The notes under the pieces were generated by a model. The model searched no databases. It saw nothing but the letters and a program-made list of their open reading frames with translations, and was not told the origin of the DNA. Both the position numbers and the translations under genes were made by a program. From contig JAFLTZ010000001.1 of assembly GCA_022509045.1 (NCBI GenBank), positions 49,076-113,075 on the forward strand: DNA of 64,000 nt, written 5' to 3'. Positions 55,653-63,947 of the stretch are shown in pieces. The DNA is from Muribaculaceae bacterium. Lineage in GTDB: Bacteria; Bacteroidota; Bacteroidia; Bacteroidales; Muribaculaceae. How positions within the stretch are numbered: the first letter of the stretch is position 1; every line of letters begins with the position of its first letter.

Positions 55653-58148
55653 ATGAAAAAAAGTAAACTTTTAATCCTTGGCGGTATTGCTCTCGCTTTC
55701 TCCGCCTGCTCTGACGACGCACACATCAACGCCCCTGACGGCACCGCTGACGACGGCCTCAAAACCGCTACTATCACTGTCGGTCAATGGGGACAAACCC
55801 GCGCCACGAACCTTGATACTTGGTCTTACGATCACAATTGTGCTTGTAACTGGAGCGATGACATTTTTAACTATGAACTTCCCGGTGATGCCGAGGATAT
55901 AACAAAACCAGGATTTAATCAAAATGCATCTGTATTTTTTGTACCGGAAGGTGATCATGGCACATTAAACTTTGGATGGCAAGCGAATATCAATAATGCA
56001 AAAGTGTTATATCTTAAAGGTAGCGCTACATTTAATGATATAAATTTCCCCAGTGGACTGAAAGTTTATATTGCCGGTAACTATGCACCACAAACATTAG
56101 GCAACAATTGGAGTAATATTGACTTTATAGTATTAAAGGATGCCGAACTTACCATTAACTCTGTTAGCTTAAATAGCAGCAAATTGTACAATGCCGGTAC
56201 GGTAAACATGCCTAACGGATTTGATGGATCTAAAATAGCAGAAGTTTATAATGCAGGAGAGCTTAATATTGGTAAAGAAGGGTCCTGGCTCACAATTCCT
56301 GGTGGTGTCAAATTAAATTCTAATGGTGGATACATCTCTATAACAGGCCAACAAGTTCAGATTGAAGCAACTTGCGATATCCACAATATGGTTGGTGTAA
56401 AAGGAAAAGTTGTAATATCAAATAGTAACACGAAATATATTTGTGGTTTGGAAATTGATGGTAATCTACAAATTGACAATGTTGGCTTGATTTCATCTTA
56501 TATTAAAGCTAAAGAAATCACATTTAATGGTCATCCAATAAAATTACTTCCTGAAGCATACGTTGTTGCTGAAAAGATTTCAATGCCTACATCTAAAGAA
56601 AAAGATGTATTCATTGGTTACACCGGCTCTCACGCTCTTATTGAAACAAAAGATTTCTATTTCAGAAACAAAAGCAATTTCCAGGATAATTTCAGCCACA
56701 ATATCTATTTTAATGTTACAGGAACAATCGATATTGAGGAGATTATAGTACGTGACAATGGACAACAAGATAATGCATTCAACAAATATAACTCTATCGA
56801 CGAGTACTTAAACAGCCAAAATGGTGAAAAATTGGATCGTGAAATGTTCAATGCTGATATCGCCGGAGCTCCTGAATGTGGTGAATCTTACGGTACTAAA
56901 GAACCCGAACCGGAAACAAAACTCGTAAAAGTCGGTATTATCGAGGCTCCAAATCATAACCACGATAGCGACAAATCAGAAGATAAACGTCATCTCTCTG
57001 CTACTTGCATCGACTTCGATGGCACAACTTTCTACGCTTCTTATCACATGCGTGGATACAACTGGGGCAACGATCAATATGACAATGACGAAACTGAAGG
57101 TTGTATCGAAACTTGGACTATCGAAGAGGTTGAAACCGAAGGCGTAAAAGAAAACAAACTCGTTCTTGGTCACTATATGTGGACTCATGACTTCGACTTC
57201 AACCACCTAATCTTAGACGGTGGCGATATCATCACTGTAGGTCATAAAGATGGCATTGGAACTTCTGGTGAAAACAAAAATCTTGGTGCTATCATTGGTC
57301 GTATTCCTAAAACATTTACTGATGTAATAGATCCTAAAGAAGGCGATGACAATGTATATGCTTATGATCCGGATAATGAAATATCGTTTAGCTACAAGTA
57401 TCTCACAACAGATGAAAAACTTTATAAGGAATGGGAAAATCCTAAAAAAGGAAATACAACAGTACAATTTGTTGACTACAAAAATGCCGGTGATGGCAAC
57501 TGCGTAATCAAAGTTGGTAACAAATATTATGTAACGACATTTGCCGGATATGGTATTATAGATAGAGATTTCAACCGTGTTAAGGACGAGGCTGGTAATA
57601 TTCTTTTCGTTCAAACTCCATACTCTGCTAAGCATATCATCCCTGCCGGTGATTCTTACAAAGTTCTTTTCCTCAATGACGAACCTGAGGGTAAAAACGT
57701 TGCTGAAACAGACAAATCCACAGTCTCTATTGCAACTTTCACTGGCGAATCTGATATTCTTGGTTCTGCTGACGATGCAGTGCAACTTACGGATTGTTAT
57801 GTTCAACCTGTTGATGGTAAAAACGTTCTTGCTTACTATGGCAACAAACTTTATGCTTGCCTCGGTAAAGGTGGTTTGAATATCAACAACGAAAAAACCA
57901 TAAAATTTGGTGAGGAAGGTGAAGAACCGGTTAACGGTGTTGCTCTCGACGAAAAATATATCTACGTCGCTTGCGGTAGCCAACTTCGTGTTCTCGACAT
58001 CAACACTCAAGTTGAAGTTGCTAAATATTGCATTCCTAACAAATCTGCTAACTACATTAAATTGGGCGTAATTAACGGACAAAAATATATTGCGGTAGCA
58101 TTTGGTCAGGAAGGTGTTCAGGTATTCCGCCTCGAAGAAGCAAAATAA
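55653..58148 (+). CDS. Surface lipoprotein B: beta-solenoid-like domain plus propeller
   Basis: 831 residues. Lipobox AFSAC gives lipidated Cys19, followed by SDDA, again surface-signal-like. Residues about 50-410 are an extra domain of short beta segments (VLYLKGSATFNDINF, VYIAGNYAPQTL, LYNAGTVNMPNG, LNSNGGYISITGQQVQI) like a beta-solenoid. Residues about 430-831 align with lipoprotein A: TFYASYHMRGYNWG, DFDFNHLILDGGDIITVGHKD, VDYKNAGDGNCVIK, PVDGKNVLAYYGNKLYACLGK and VAFGQEGVQVFRL. It is 52 bases after A and is followed by a strong terminator, so it closes the cluster. Confidence 0.75.
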   Translation: MKKSKLLILGGIALAFSACSDDAHINAPDGTADDGLKTATITVGQWGQTRATNLDTWSYDHNCACNWSDDIFNYELPGDAEDITKPGFNQNASVFFVPEGDHGTLNFGWQANINNAKVLYLKGSATFNDINFPSGLKVYIAGNYAPQTLGNNWSNIDFIVLKDAELTINSVSLNSSKLYNAGTVNMPNGFDGSKIAEVYNAGELNIGKEGSWLTIPGGVKLNSNGGYISITGQQVQIEATCDIHNMVGVKGKVVISNSNTKYICGLEIDGNLQIDNVGLISSYIKAKEITFNGHPIKLLPEAYVVAEKISMPTSKEKDVFIGYTGSHALIETKDFYFRNKSNFQDNFSHNIYFNVTGTIDIEEIIVRDNGQQDNAFNKYNSIDEYLNSQNGEKLDREMFNADIAGAPECGESYGTKEPEPETKLVKVGIIEAPNHNHDSDKSEDKRHLSATCIDFDGTTFYASYHMRGYNWGNDQYDNDETEGCIETWTIEEVETEGVKENKLVLGHYMWTHDFDFNHLILDGGDIITVGHKDGIGTSGENKNLGAIIGRIPKTFTDVIDPKEGDDNVYAYDPDNEISFSYKYLTTDEKLYKEWENPKKGNTTVQFVDYKNAGDGNCVIKVGNKYYVTTFAGYGIIDRDFNRVKDEAGNILFVQTPYSAKHIIPAGDSYKVLFLNDEPEGKNVAETDKSTVSIATFTGESDILGSADDAVQLTDCYVQPVDGKNVLAYYGNKLYACLGKGGLNINNEKTIKFGEEGEEPVNGVALDEKYIYVACGSQLRVLDINTQVEVAKYCIPNKSANYIKLGVINGQKYIAVAFGQEGVQVFRLEEAK

Positions 58149-58174
58149 GAGTTTACTTTTTTCAATATATACCG

Positions 58175-58210
58175 AAAGGGTTGTGTTCCGCTCGCAGGAC
58201 ACAACCCTTT
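58175..58210 (+). terminator. Terminator of the polysaccharide cluster
   Basis: 12-bp stem AAAGGGTTGTGT with its complement around a 12-base loop, ending in TTT, 26 bases after the last lipoprotein gene. Confidence 0.88.
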
Positions 58211-58255
58211 CCATTTCACCTCATTTCGCAATCCTCACACTCAAATCCGTCAATG

Positions 58256-58308
58256 TTTCCTTTTTTCAAGGAAACTTTTTCAAATTATTTCCTTTTTTCA
58301 AGGAAACT
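58256..58308. repeat. Two palindromic 21-bp direct repeats before the DUF4143 gene
   Basis: The sequence TTTCCTTTTTTCAAGGAAACT occurs exactly at 58256-58276 and 58288-58308, 32 bases apart (about three helical turns). Each copy is itself palindromic (TTTCCTT, 5 bases, AAGGAAA). The second copy ends 3 bases before the -7 element, covering the -33 region. This is a typical operator layout. Confidence 0.85.
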
Positions 58309-58311
58309 CCC

Positions 58312-58319
58312 TATCTTTG
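58312..58319 (+). promoter_or_regulatory. -7 element TATCTTTG of the DUF4143 ATPase gene
   Basis: TATCTTTG fits the consensus, 22 bases before the ATG. Its -33 region lies within the second palindromic repeat. Confidence 0.7.
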
Positions 58320-58341
58320 CATCATCAAAACCCACCCGATT

Positions 58342-59646
58342 ATGAGAAAAGATATTATTAAATCGTTGATTGCTCTCAAACAGCAAGAAATGCCGTTTGA
58401 ACTGATTCACAGAGATAATGAACTGCCGGTAAACCGAAAGAAAATTATCACTATCCCTGGTGTGCGCCGATGCGGAAAATCAACACTGATGATGATAGCT
58501 ATCAATGAATTGCTCAAAGTCGGTGTACCTGTTCAGAATATTTTGTGGATAGGTTTCGACGACGAACGTTTGAAAAACATGACCTCCGACGATTTGGACG
58601 AAATTATAACTTCATATATGGAAATGTATCCCGATACACCCATAAAAGATGTACACATGTTTTTCGACGAAATTCAGATTATCAAAAGTTGGGAATACTT
58701 TGTCTTAAGGTTATATAAAAGCTATTGCAAAAACATCTATATTAGCGGCAGTAACGCCACCATGTTATCTTCCGAATTGAGCACCGTATTAAGGGGTTAT
58801 CCGCTTGAATATAAAACCTACCCTCTTTCGTTCAATGAGTTTTGCCGTTTCAAGGGTATTAATACCGACACATATCTTGAACAGGAAAAAGCACTGGTAA
58901 GAAATGCTTTCATCGATTTCAATCGCGACAGTGCATTCCCGGAGGTAGTTCTCACAGAATCTCGCACAGAAAAATTACAGCTGCTCAACGGATATTTCAA
59001 CACCATGCTTCTGAAAGATATTGTAGAGCACTACGCAATAACTAACATGCCGGTGCTGCGATACTTCGTTAAACGAATCATGGCCAATCTCACTAAACCC
59101 ACTTCTATCCTCTCCATATACAACGATATTAAGTCTCAAGGCCTTAAAATCAGTAAAGATGAGCTATATAGATGGGCCGGTTATATTTGCGATGTTTTTA
59201 TGTTTATACGCATACCAAAGTATGAACGATCTTTAATTAAGGAGCAAAAATCTCTTAACAAATATTACTGCATCGACAACGGTTTGCGGAGCGCCGTATT
59301 GCTGCCGCAAAGCGATGACAACGGCAAATTGCTGGAAAATACCGTTCTTCTTCAACTACAACGCAATATGGGACCCGCCGACCGCATTTTCTATTTTCAA
59401 GGCTCAGCGGAGTGCGATTTTGTTATTCAGCGAAACGAATACATCGAAGAATTGATACAAGTCACATGGGATATGTCGGATGAAAGCACCCGCGAACGTG
59501 AAATAAATGGCATTTTGGAAGCCTCAAGTGTCACTCAGTGTGATAAACTCACAATCATTACTGTCGATGAAGATACCACTTTGGTGCGTAACGGTAAAAC
59601 TATCAACATTATTCCGGCATCAAAATGGCTTCTACACTGCTCTTGA
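58342..59646 (+). CDS. AAA_14/DUF4143 ATPase
   Basis: 434 residues from MRKDIIKSL; earlier Met codons lie before the promoter. An N-terminal AAA domain has Walker A PGVRRCGKSTLMM (about 39-51), Walker B VHMFFDEIQ with QIIKSWEYFV, and the sensor YISGSNATMLSSELSTVLRGYPLEYKTYPLSFNEF. The C-terminal DUF4143 half contains ENTVLLQLQRN and the nuclease-like CDFVIQRNEYIEELIQV. This widespread family is of unknown function, often variable between strains and suspected to be regulatory or defensive. The palindromic repeats upstream suggest tight control. Confidence 0.9.
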   Translation: MRKDIIKSLIALKQQEMPFELIHRDNELPVNRKKIITIPGVRRCGKSTLMMIAINELLKVGVPVQNILWIGFDDERLKNMTSDDLDEIITSYMEMYPDTPIKDVHMFFDEIQIIKSWEYFVLRLYKSYCKNIYISGSNATMLSSELSTVLRGYPLEYKTYPLSFNEFCRFKGINTDTYLEQEKALVRNAFIDFNRDSAFPEVVLTESRTEKLQLLNGYFNTMLLKDIVEHYAITNMPVLRYFVKRIMANLTKPTSILSIYNDIKSQGLKISKDELYRWAGYICDVFMFIRIPKYERSLIKEQKSLNKYYCIDNGLRSAVLLPQSDDNGKLLENTVLLQLQRNMGPADRIFYFQGSAECDFVIQRNEYIEELIQVTWDMSDESTREREINGILEASSVTQCDKLTIITVDEDTTLVRNGKTINIIPASKWLLHCS

Positions 59647-59673
59647 CAAACGCATCGTAATTTTGTATCTTTG
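59643..59673 (+). promoter_or_regulatory. Promoter directed into the 59.7 kb intergenic region
   Basis: TTG, 20 bases, TATCTTTG, overlapping the stop codon of the ATPase gene. A good consensus promoter whose only immediate product would be the 45-codon frame below. Confidence 0.65.
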
Positions 59674-59708
59674 TAATAAAACTCAATATTTTTGCTGCAA
59701 ACTGTCCC

Positions 59709-59846
59709 ATGAATAAAAAAAACACATCGGTGGGACACTTTTGGGACACTTCGTGGGACACCCGAAATCCGCTATTAACCGGAGTCTTCGCTCCCTCCGA
59801 AACCACTCCCCCGCTAATTCACAATTTAAAAAGTTGTGTGTGTTAA
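59709..59846 (+). CDS. Possible small ORF, 45 codons
   Basis: A short frame beginning ATG-AAT-AAA-AAA 35 bases after a consensus -7 element. The peptide contains GHFWDT then SWDT, encoded by the TGGGACAC repeats, and has no signal peptide or known motif. It may be a real small protein, a leader peptide, or only a chance frame across regulatory repeats. Nothing in the sequence decides. Confidence 0.25.
   Translation: MNKKNTSVGHFWDTSWDTRNPLLTGVFAPSETTPPLIHNLKSCVC
59731..59761. repeat. Three phased TGGGACAC repeats
   Basis: TGGGACAC at 59731, 59742 and 59754 (11 and 12 bases apart, about one helical turn), with an inverted TGTCCCA at 59703-59709. They lie between a promoter and the GNAT gene. 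Confidence 0.7.
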
Positions 59847-59864
59847 AGATATATCTTAATTTTG
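59834..59864 (+). promoter_or_regulatory. Promoter of the GNAT-rpoN run
   Basis: TTG, 20 bases, TAATTTTG, with a leader of about 70 bases before the ATG of the GNAT gene. Confidence 0.7.
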
Positions 59865-59939
59865 CATTGTATTCGAGATATTGCACATTTTATTGTAAAT
59901 CACGATTTTTATTATTTATTTTAATTAACTGTCTGCTTC

Positions 59940-61070
59940 ATGGTAGAAATAAAAGAAATACCCGACTCTAAAAGCGATTTAAAAAAATTTGTCAAATTCC
60001 CTATTGATAACATATATGCCGGAAATCAATTTTATGTCCCGGCTCTCATTCTTGACGAAATTGACACTTTGCGACGCGATAAAAACCCAGCTTTTGAGTT
60101 TTGTGAAAGTATTTATTTCATGGCTTTTCGCAACGGGGAACCTGTTGGACGTATTGCCGGTATCATTAACCACAAAGTCAATGACCGCTCCGATGTCAAT
60201 TCCGTTAGATTTGGGTTTATTGATTTCATCGATGATGCTGAAGTTGTCGATGCTCTCATGGACGCCGTTATTAAATGGGGGAAATCTAAAGGAGCTCAAC
60301 AAATCGTAGGACCTCTCGGCTTCACCGATATGGATAACGAAGGAATGCTTACCGACGGTTTCGACCAGCTTTCTACTATGGCTACTATCTACAACCACCC
60401 TTACTACAACGATCACATGCTCAGAATGGGATTTGAGAAAGATGCGGAGTGGGTGGAATTTAAAATTATGGTACCCGACGGTATTCCCGAAAAACACAAA
60501 CGCATATCAGATATCATTTCCACAAAATACGAAGTTCGCAACATCCATTTCTCTTCAAAAAAACAACTGGTAGCTCGCTATGGAAAACAGTTGTTTGAAC
60601 TCATTAACCACGCCTACGATTCTTTGTATGGATATTCCCCTCTGTCGCCGAAGCAAATCGAGCACTATATCAAAATGTATATCCCCATCGTTAGGCTTCG
60701 CGATTTGTCGCTCATCGTCGATAAAAACGACGAACTTATTGGGCTGGGGCTGGCTATGCCCTCCATTTCAAAGGCTCTCATCGCAACTCGTGGACGACTT
60801 TTCCCCTTCGGATGGATTAAATTGCTTAAAGCCCTGAAACAGAGAAATGAAATCGTAGATTTGCTGCTCGTCGCCGTTCGTCCTGATTATCAAGGAAAAG
60901 GTGTCAATTCTTTGCTCTTTACCGATCTTATTCCAAAATTCATTGAAAGCGGTTACAAGATGGCGGAAACCAATCCGGAATTGTTCACAAACCAAAAAGT
61001 GCAGAGCCAATGGCAGTATTTCGATACTACTCTCCACAAACGCCGCTGTTCTTATAAAAAGAACATCTAA
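59940..61070 (+). CDS. GNAT-like N-acetyltransferase family protein
   Basis: 376 residues, cytoplasmic. N-terminal region FPIDNIYAGNQFYVPALILDE, then MAFRNGEPVGRIAGIINHKVN, QQIVGPLGFTDMDNEGML, and near the C-terminus LLVAVRPDYQGKGVNSLLFTDLIP, in which RPDYQGKGVN is the acetyl-CoA binding loop (R/Q-x-x-G-x-G/A type). This long double-GNAT-like form is common in Bacteroidota; the substrate is unknown. rpoN starts 12 bases later. Confidence 0.85.
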   Translation: MVEIKEIPDSKSDLKKFVKFPIDNIYAGNQFYVPALILDEIDTLRRDKNPAFEFCESIYFMAFRNGEPVGRIAGIINHKVNDRSDVNSVRFGFIDFIDDAEVVDALMDAVIKWGKSKGAQQIVGPLGFTDMDNEGMLTDGFDQLSTMATIYNHPYYNDHMLRMGFEKDAEWVEFKIMVPDGIPEKHKRISDIISTKYEVRNIHFSSKKQLVARYGKQLFELINHAYDSLYGYSPLSPKQIEHYIKMYIPIVRLRDLSLIVDKNDELIGLGLAMPSISKALIATRGRLFPFGWIKLLKALKQRNEIVDLLLVAVRPDYQGKGVNSLLFTDLIPKFIESGYKMAETNPELFTNQKVQSQWQYFDTTLHKRRCSYKKNI

Positions 61071-61082
61071 TATCCACTCGTT

Positions 61083-62567
61083 ATGGCAGCTCAAGTGCAG
61101 CATCTTTCACTTTCGCAGCAACAACGATTGCAACAGAAGCTTTCGCCTCAGCAAGTGCAGTTCGTTCGTATGCTCGAAATGAACCGTGCCGAACTCGAAG
61201 AAGCCGTCAAAGTCGAACTCGACGATAATCCGGCTCTCGAAGCTGTCAACCACGACAATATCGACCTCAATTTCTCTGGTCAGACCGATGACGATGGCAA
61301 CGATTTCCACGAATCTGCCGACGACATTCTTCGTGCCGACTATTCCGACCCGGATGATATCCCCTCTTATCGGATTACGGCTAACAACACATCCCCCGAT
61401 GAAGAACCGCTTCAACCTGTCCTCGCTTCTGAAACATCCATCGTCGATTTCCTTTGGGAACAGCTCGGCGAACGAAACCTCTCCGACTCGCAAAAGATTA
61501 TCGCCGACTACGTGGTTGGTAATATCGACTCTAACGGATATCTGCAGCGCTCACCGGCGGCTATTGCCGACGATATCGCCTTTCAAACAGGTCTTTTACC
61601 TTCCGTTAGCGACGTCATTGACGTAATTGATATTGTTCATTCTCTCGACCCGCCTGGTATTGGTGCCGCAAACCTCCGGGAATGTCTCTTATTGCAACTT
61701 CAACGGCGCTCCGATGTCAACACCTCCGAAAATGTCACTTTGGCTGTAAAAATTCTCAATAAACATTTCGAGGAGTTTTACAAGAAGCATTACGACCGTA
61801 TGCCGACACTTCTCGGCGTTGGAAAACAGCAAGCCGCCGATGCAATTGCGCTTATCCGCTCGTTAAATCCAAAACCCGGAAATGTCATTTCCGACGATGT
61901 ATCTTCTTATCTGTCGCAACAGATTATACCCGACTTCAACGTAGATATTGAGGGAAACTCTCTCAAACTCTCGCTCCTTAACTCTATCCCCGAATTACAA
62001 ATAGAGCACACTTTCTCCGAAATGTACTCCTCCTATTCCCTCTCAAATGCTAAACTGAACCGACAGCAGGCCGAAGCGGCATCTTTCGTCAAACAAAAAT
62101 ACGACGATGCAGCCAACTTCATTAGAATTCTGCGACAAACCACTTCTACACTCTACGATGTTGCAGCTTCCATCCTCAACAGGCAAAAACAATTTTTCCT
62201 GACCGGCGATGAAATGACCCTCCGACCTATGGTCCTCAAGGATATTGCTGACGATCTCTCTATCGATATATCCGTCGTATCGCGTGCCACCGCCGGAAAA
62301 TATATCAACACTCCTTGGGGTGTGTTCCCTCTTAAATTCTTCTTCAACGAAGGATTAGCTCATTCACGTGGCGAAGAAGCCTCCTCACGCGAAATTCAAT
62401 CCATATTAAAACAAATTATCAGCGACGAAAACAAGCGACAGCCTCTCAGCGACGAGCAACTCTGCAATGCTCTCCGACGACACGGATACGACATTGCGCG
62501 ACGAACTATCGCTAAATATCGTAAAATTCTTAACATCCCCGTTGCACGGCTTCGCCGCGAGGTTTAA
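61083..62567 (+). CDS. rpoN: RNA polymerase sigma-54 factor
   Basis: 494 residues. Gln/Leu-rich region I at the N-terminus (LSLSQQQRLQQKLSPQQVQFVRMLEM), an acidic region II, core-binding region about 120-310, and the C-terminal DNA-binding part with DLSIDISVVSRATAGKYI and the RpoN box ARRTIAKYRKI near residue 480. Promotes -24/-12 promoters with AAA+ activators. No activator or clear -24/-12 site was noticed in this window. Confidence 0.97.
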   Translation: MAAQVQHLSLSQQQRLQQKLSPQQVQFVRMLEMNRAELEEAVKVELDDNPALEAVNHDNIDLNFSGQTDDDGNDFHESADDILRADYSDPDDIPSYRITANNTSPDEEPLQPVLASETSIVDFLWEQLGERNLSDSQKIIADYVVGNIDSNGYLQRSPAAIADDIAFQTGLLPSVSDVIDVIDIVHSLDPPGIGAANLRECLLLQLQRRSDVNTSENVTLAVKILNKHFEEFYKKHYDRMPTLLGVGKQQAADAIALIRSLNPKPGNVISDDVSSYLSQQIIPDFNVDIEGNSLKLSLLNSIPELQIEHTFSEMYSSYSLSNAKLNRQQAEAASFVKQKYDDAANFIRILRQTTSTLYDVAASILNRQKQFFLTGDEMTLRPMVLKDIADDLSIDISVVSRATAGKYINTPWGVFPLKFFFNEGLAHSRGEEASSREIQSILKQIISDENKRQPLSDEQLCNALRRHGYDIARRTIAKYRKILNIPVARLRREV

Positions 62568-62580
62568 CTCTATTTTGATT

Positions 62581-63192
62581 ATGAAAATTCTTGCCCGTAT
62601 CATTTCAAACATTTTCTCGCCACTGCTCATGCCAACCTATGGCATTTTCATGGCTCTTTGGCTTTCTATTCTCACTTTCCTCCCGGCTTCATCAAAATGG
62701 GGAACTCTCGCTGTAGTTCTCGGACTCACCGCAATACTCCCGATGTTGTTTATCGCAGTCATTTATAAATTCAAAATAGTATCAAACCTAAACATCAGCA
62801 TTCGCTCCGAACGATGGTTGCCATACCTCTTTATAATGCTCTGTTATGCCGCAACTGCAATATATCTCATCATGCATCATGCTCCTGTATGGCTTTCCAC
62901 TTTTATTTGGGGCGCACTCATAGCCGTCGCAATCTCCTTCCTTATTAACTTCGCTTGGAAAATTTCAGGACACGCAGCCGGCATTGGCGGCGTGGTTGCC
63001 ATGCTATGCGTTATGCAATATTGCCACCTCGCAATCCTCAACATCACACCTATTGTTTGCATCGCAATTATTTTTGCGGGCATGATTGGCTCCGCCAGAG
63101 TTTATCTCGGAAGACACACCGTTGGGCAAGTGCTCACCGGATTTGCCAACGGATTTATTTGCGTATTACTCGCAAGCTTCATCTTTAATTGA
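62581..63192 (+). CDS. PAP2-like membrane phosphatase family protein
   Basis: 203 residues from MKILARII, 13 bases after rpoN. Six hydrophobic helices. C-terminal motifs KISGHAAGIGGV and GSARVYLGRHTVGQVLTG match PAP2 motifs 2 and 3 (SGH, and R followed by H). The first motif (KxxxxxxRP) is only partly seen (IRSERWLPYL), so catalytic activity is likely but not sure. Substrate might be a lipid phosphate. Confidence 0.78.
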   Translation: MKILARIISNIFSPLLMPTYGIFMALWLSILTFLPASSKWGTLAVVLGLTAILPMLFIAVIYKFKIVSNLNISIRSERWLPYLFIMLCYAATAIYLIMHHAPVWLSTFIWGALIAVAISFLINFAWKISGHAAGIGGVVAMLCVMQYCHLAILNITPIVCIAIIFAGMIGSARVYLGRHTVGQVLTGFANGFICVLLASFIFN

Positions 63193-63218
63193 TTTTTTAA
63201 CATATCCTTATAATAAAA

Positions 63219-63725
63219 ATGAAACCAATTGTCAGCATCATTATGGGAAGCACTTCCGACCTTCCCGTCATCGAAAAAGCCGCCGCTTTCTTCGACGAAA
63301 TGCAAATCCCCTTTGAAATGCATGCCCTTTCAGCTCATAGAACACCTAAGGAAGTGGAAATCTTCGCTGCCGGTGCCGCCGAACGTGGCATTAAAGTCAT
63401 TATTGCCGCTGCTGGTATGGCAGCGCATTTGCCGGGAGTTATTGCAGCTTCTACTCCAATACCGGTTATCGGAGTTCCCATTAAATCATCATTCGACGGT
63501 ATGGATGCACTGCTCGCAATCGTACAAATGCCTCCCGGTATTCCGGTTGCTACCGTAGGAGTCAATGCCGCACTCAATGCTGCTATACTCGCAGCACAGA
63601 TTATCGCTGTTGGCGATTCCGTCCTTGCCGAAAAACTCATCGATTACAAAACATCATTGGCTCAGAAAATCGTAAAAGCAAACCAACAGCTCGCCGATGT
63701 GAAATACAAATTCAAAACAAACTAA
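63219..63725 (+). CDS. purE: N5-CAIR mutase
   Basis: 168 residues, class I PurE. Motifs GSTSDLPVIEKA at the start, ALSAHRTPKEV with the catalytic His, AAAGMAAHLPGVIAASTPIPVIGVP and GVNAALNAAILAAQI. Catalyses rearrangement of N5-CAIR to CAIR in purine synthesis, giving the substrate of PurC. The gap from the PAP2 gene is 26 bases. Confidence 0.97.
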   Translation: MKPIVSIIMGSTSDLPVIEKAAAFFDEMQIPFEMHALSAHRTPKEVEIFAAGAAERGIKVIIAAAGMAAHLPGVIAASTPIPVIGVPIKSSFDGMDALLAIVQMPPGIPVATVGVNAALNAAILAAQIIAVGDSVLAEKLIDYKTSLAQKIVKANQQLADVKYKFKTN

Positions 63726-63775
63726 TTCTCCGATGCAATAAATTTTCTTACAAAATCAATACTTTTATCTTTTGA

Positions 63776-63807
63776 TTTGCACGAAATAAAAATAATTACT
63801 AACTTTG
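63776..63807 (+). promoter_or_regulatory. Promoter of the tRNA genes
   Basis: TTTG, 20 bases, TAACTTTG: exact consensus, ending 30 bases before the first tRNA. Confidence 0.85.
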
Positions 63808-63837
63808 CATCGCAAATGCGACACACTTCGCATCGCA

Positions 63838-63911
63838 GGTCCTATAGCTCAGTTGGTTAGAGCATCTGACTCATAATCAGGGGGTCCATGGTTCAAGCCC
63901 ATGTGGGACCA
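63838..63911 (+). tRNA. tRNA with CAU anticodon (Met elongator or Ile2)
   Basis: 74 bases. Acceptor GGTCCTA pairs with TGGGACC (one G-T); D arm GCTC AGTTGGTTA GAGC; anticodon stem TCTGA/TCAGG with loop CTCATAA; T arm CATGG TTCAAGC CCATG. CCA is not encoded. CAU can be elongator Met or lysidine-modified Ile2; it is not the initiator form, since the first pair G-C is normal. Confidence 0.9.
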
Positions 63912-63947
63912 CAACTTTTAAAGCAGTGCTCCGTTTGCGCTGCACAA

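Noticed and set aside
57213..58214. A 333-codon frame antisense to lipoprotein B
   Set aside because: Composition is Phe/Ile/Val-rich nonsense, there is no promoter, and it runs through the terminator stem. The forward frame is a clear paralogue of lipoprotein A.
59731..59761. Remnant of a recombinase or insertion sequence end, suggested by the TGGGACAC repeats
   Set aside because: No terminal inverted repeats, target duplication or transposase fragment is visible nearby; kept only as a repeat.
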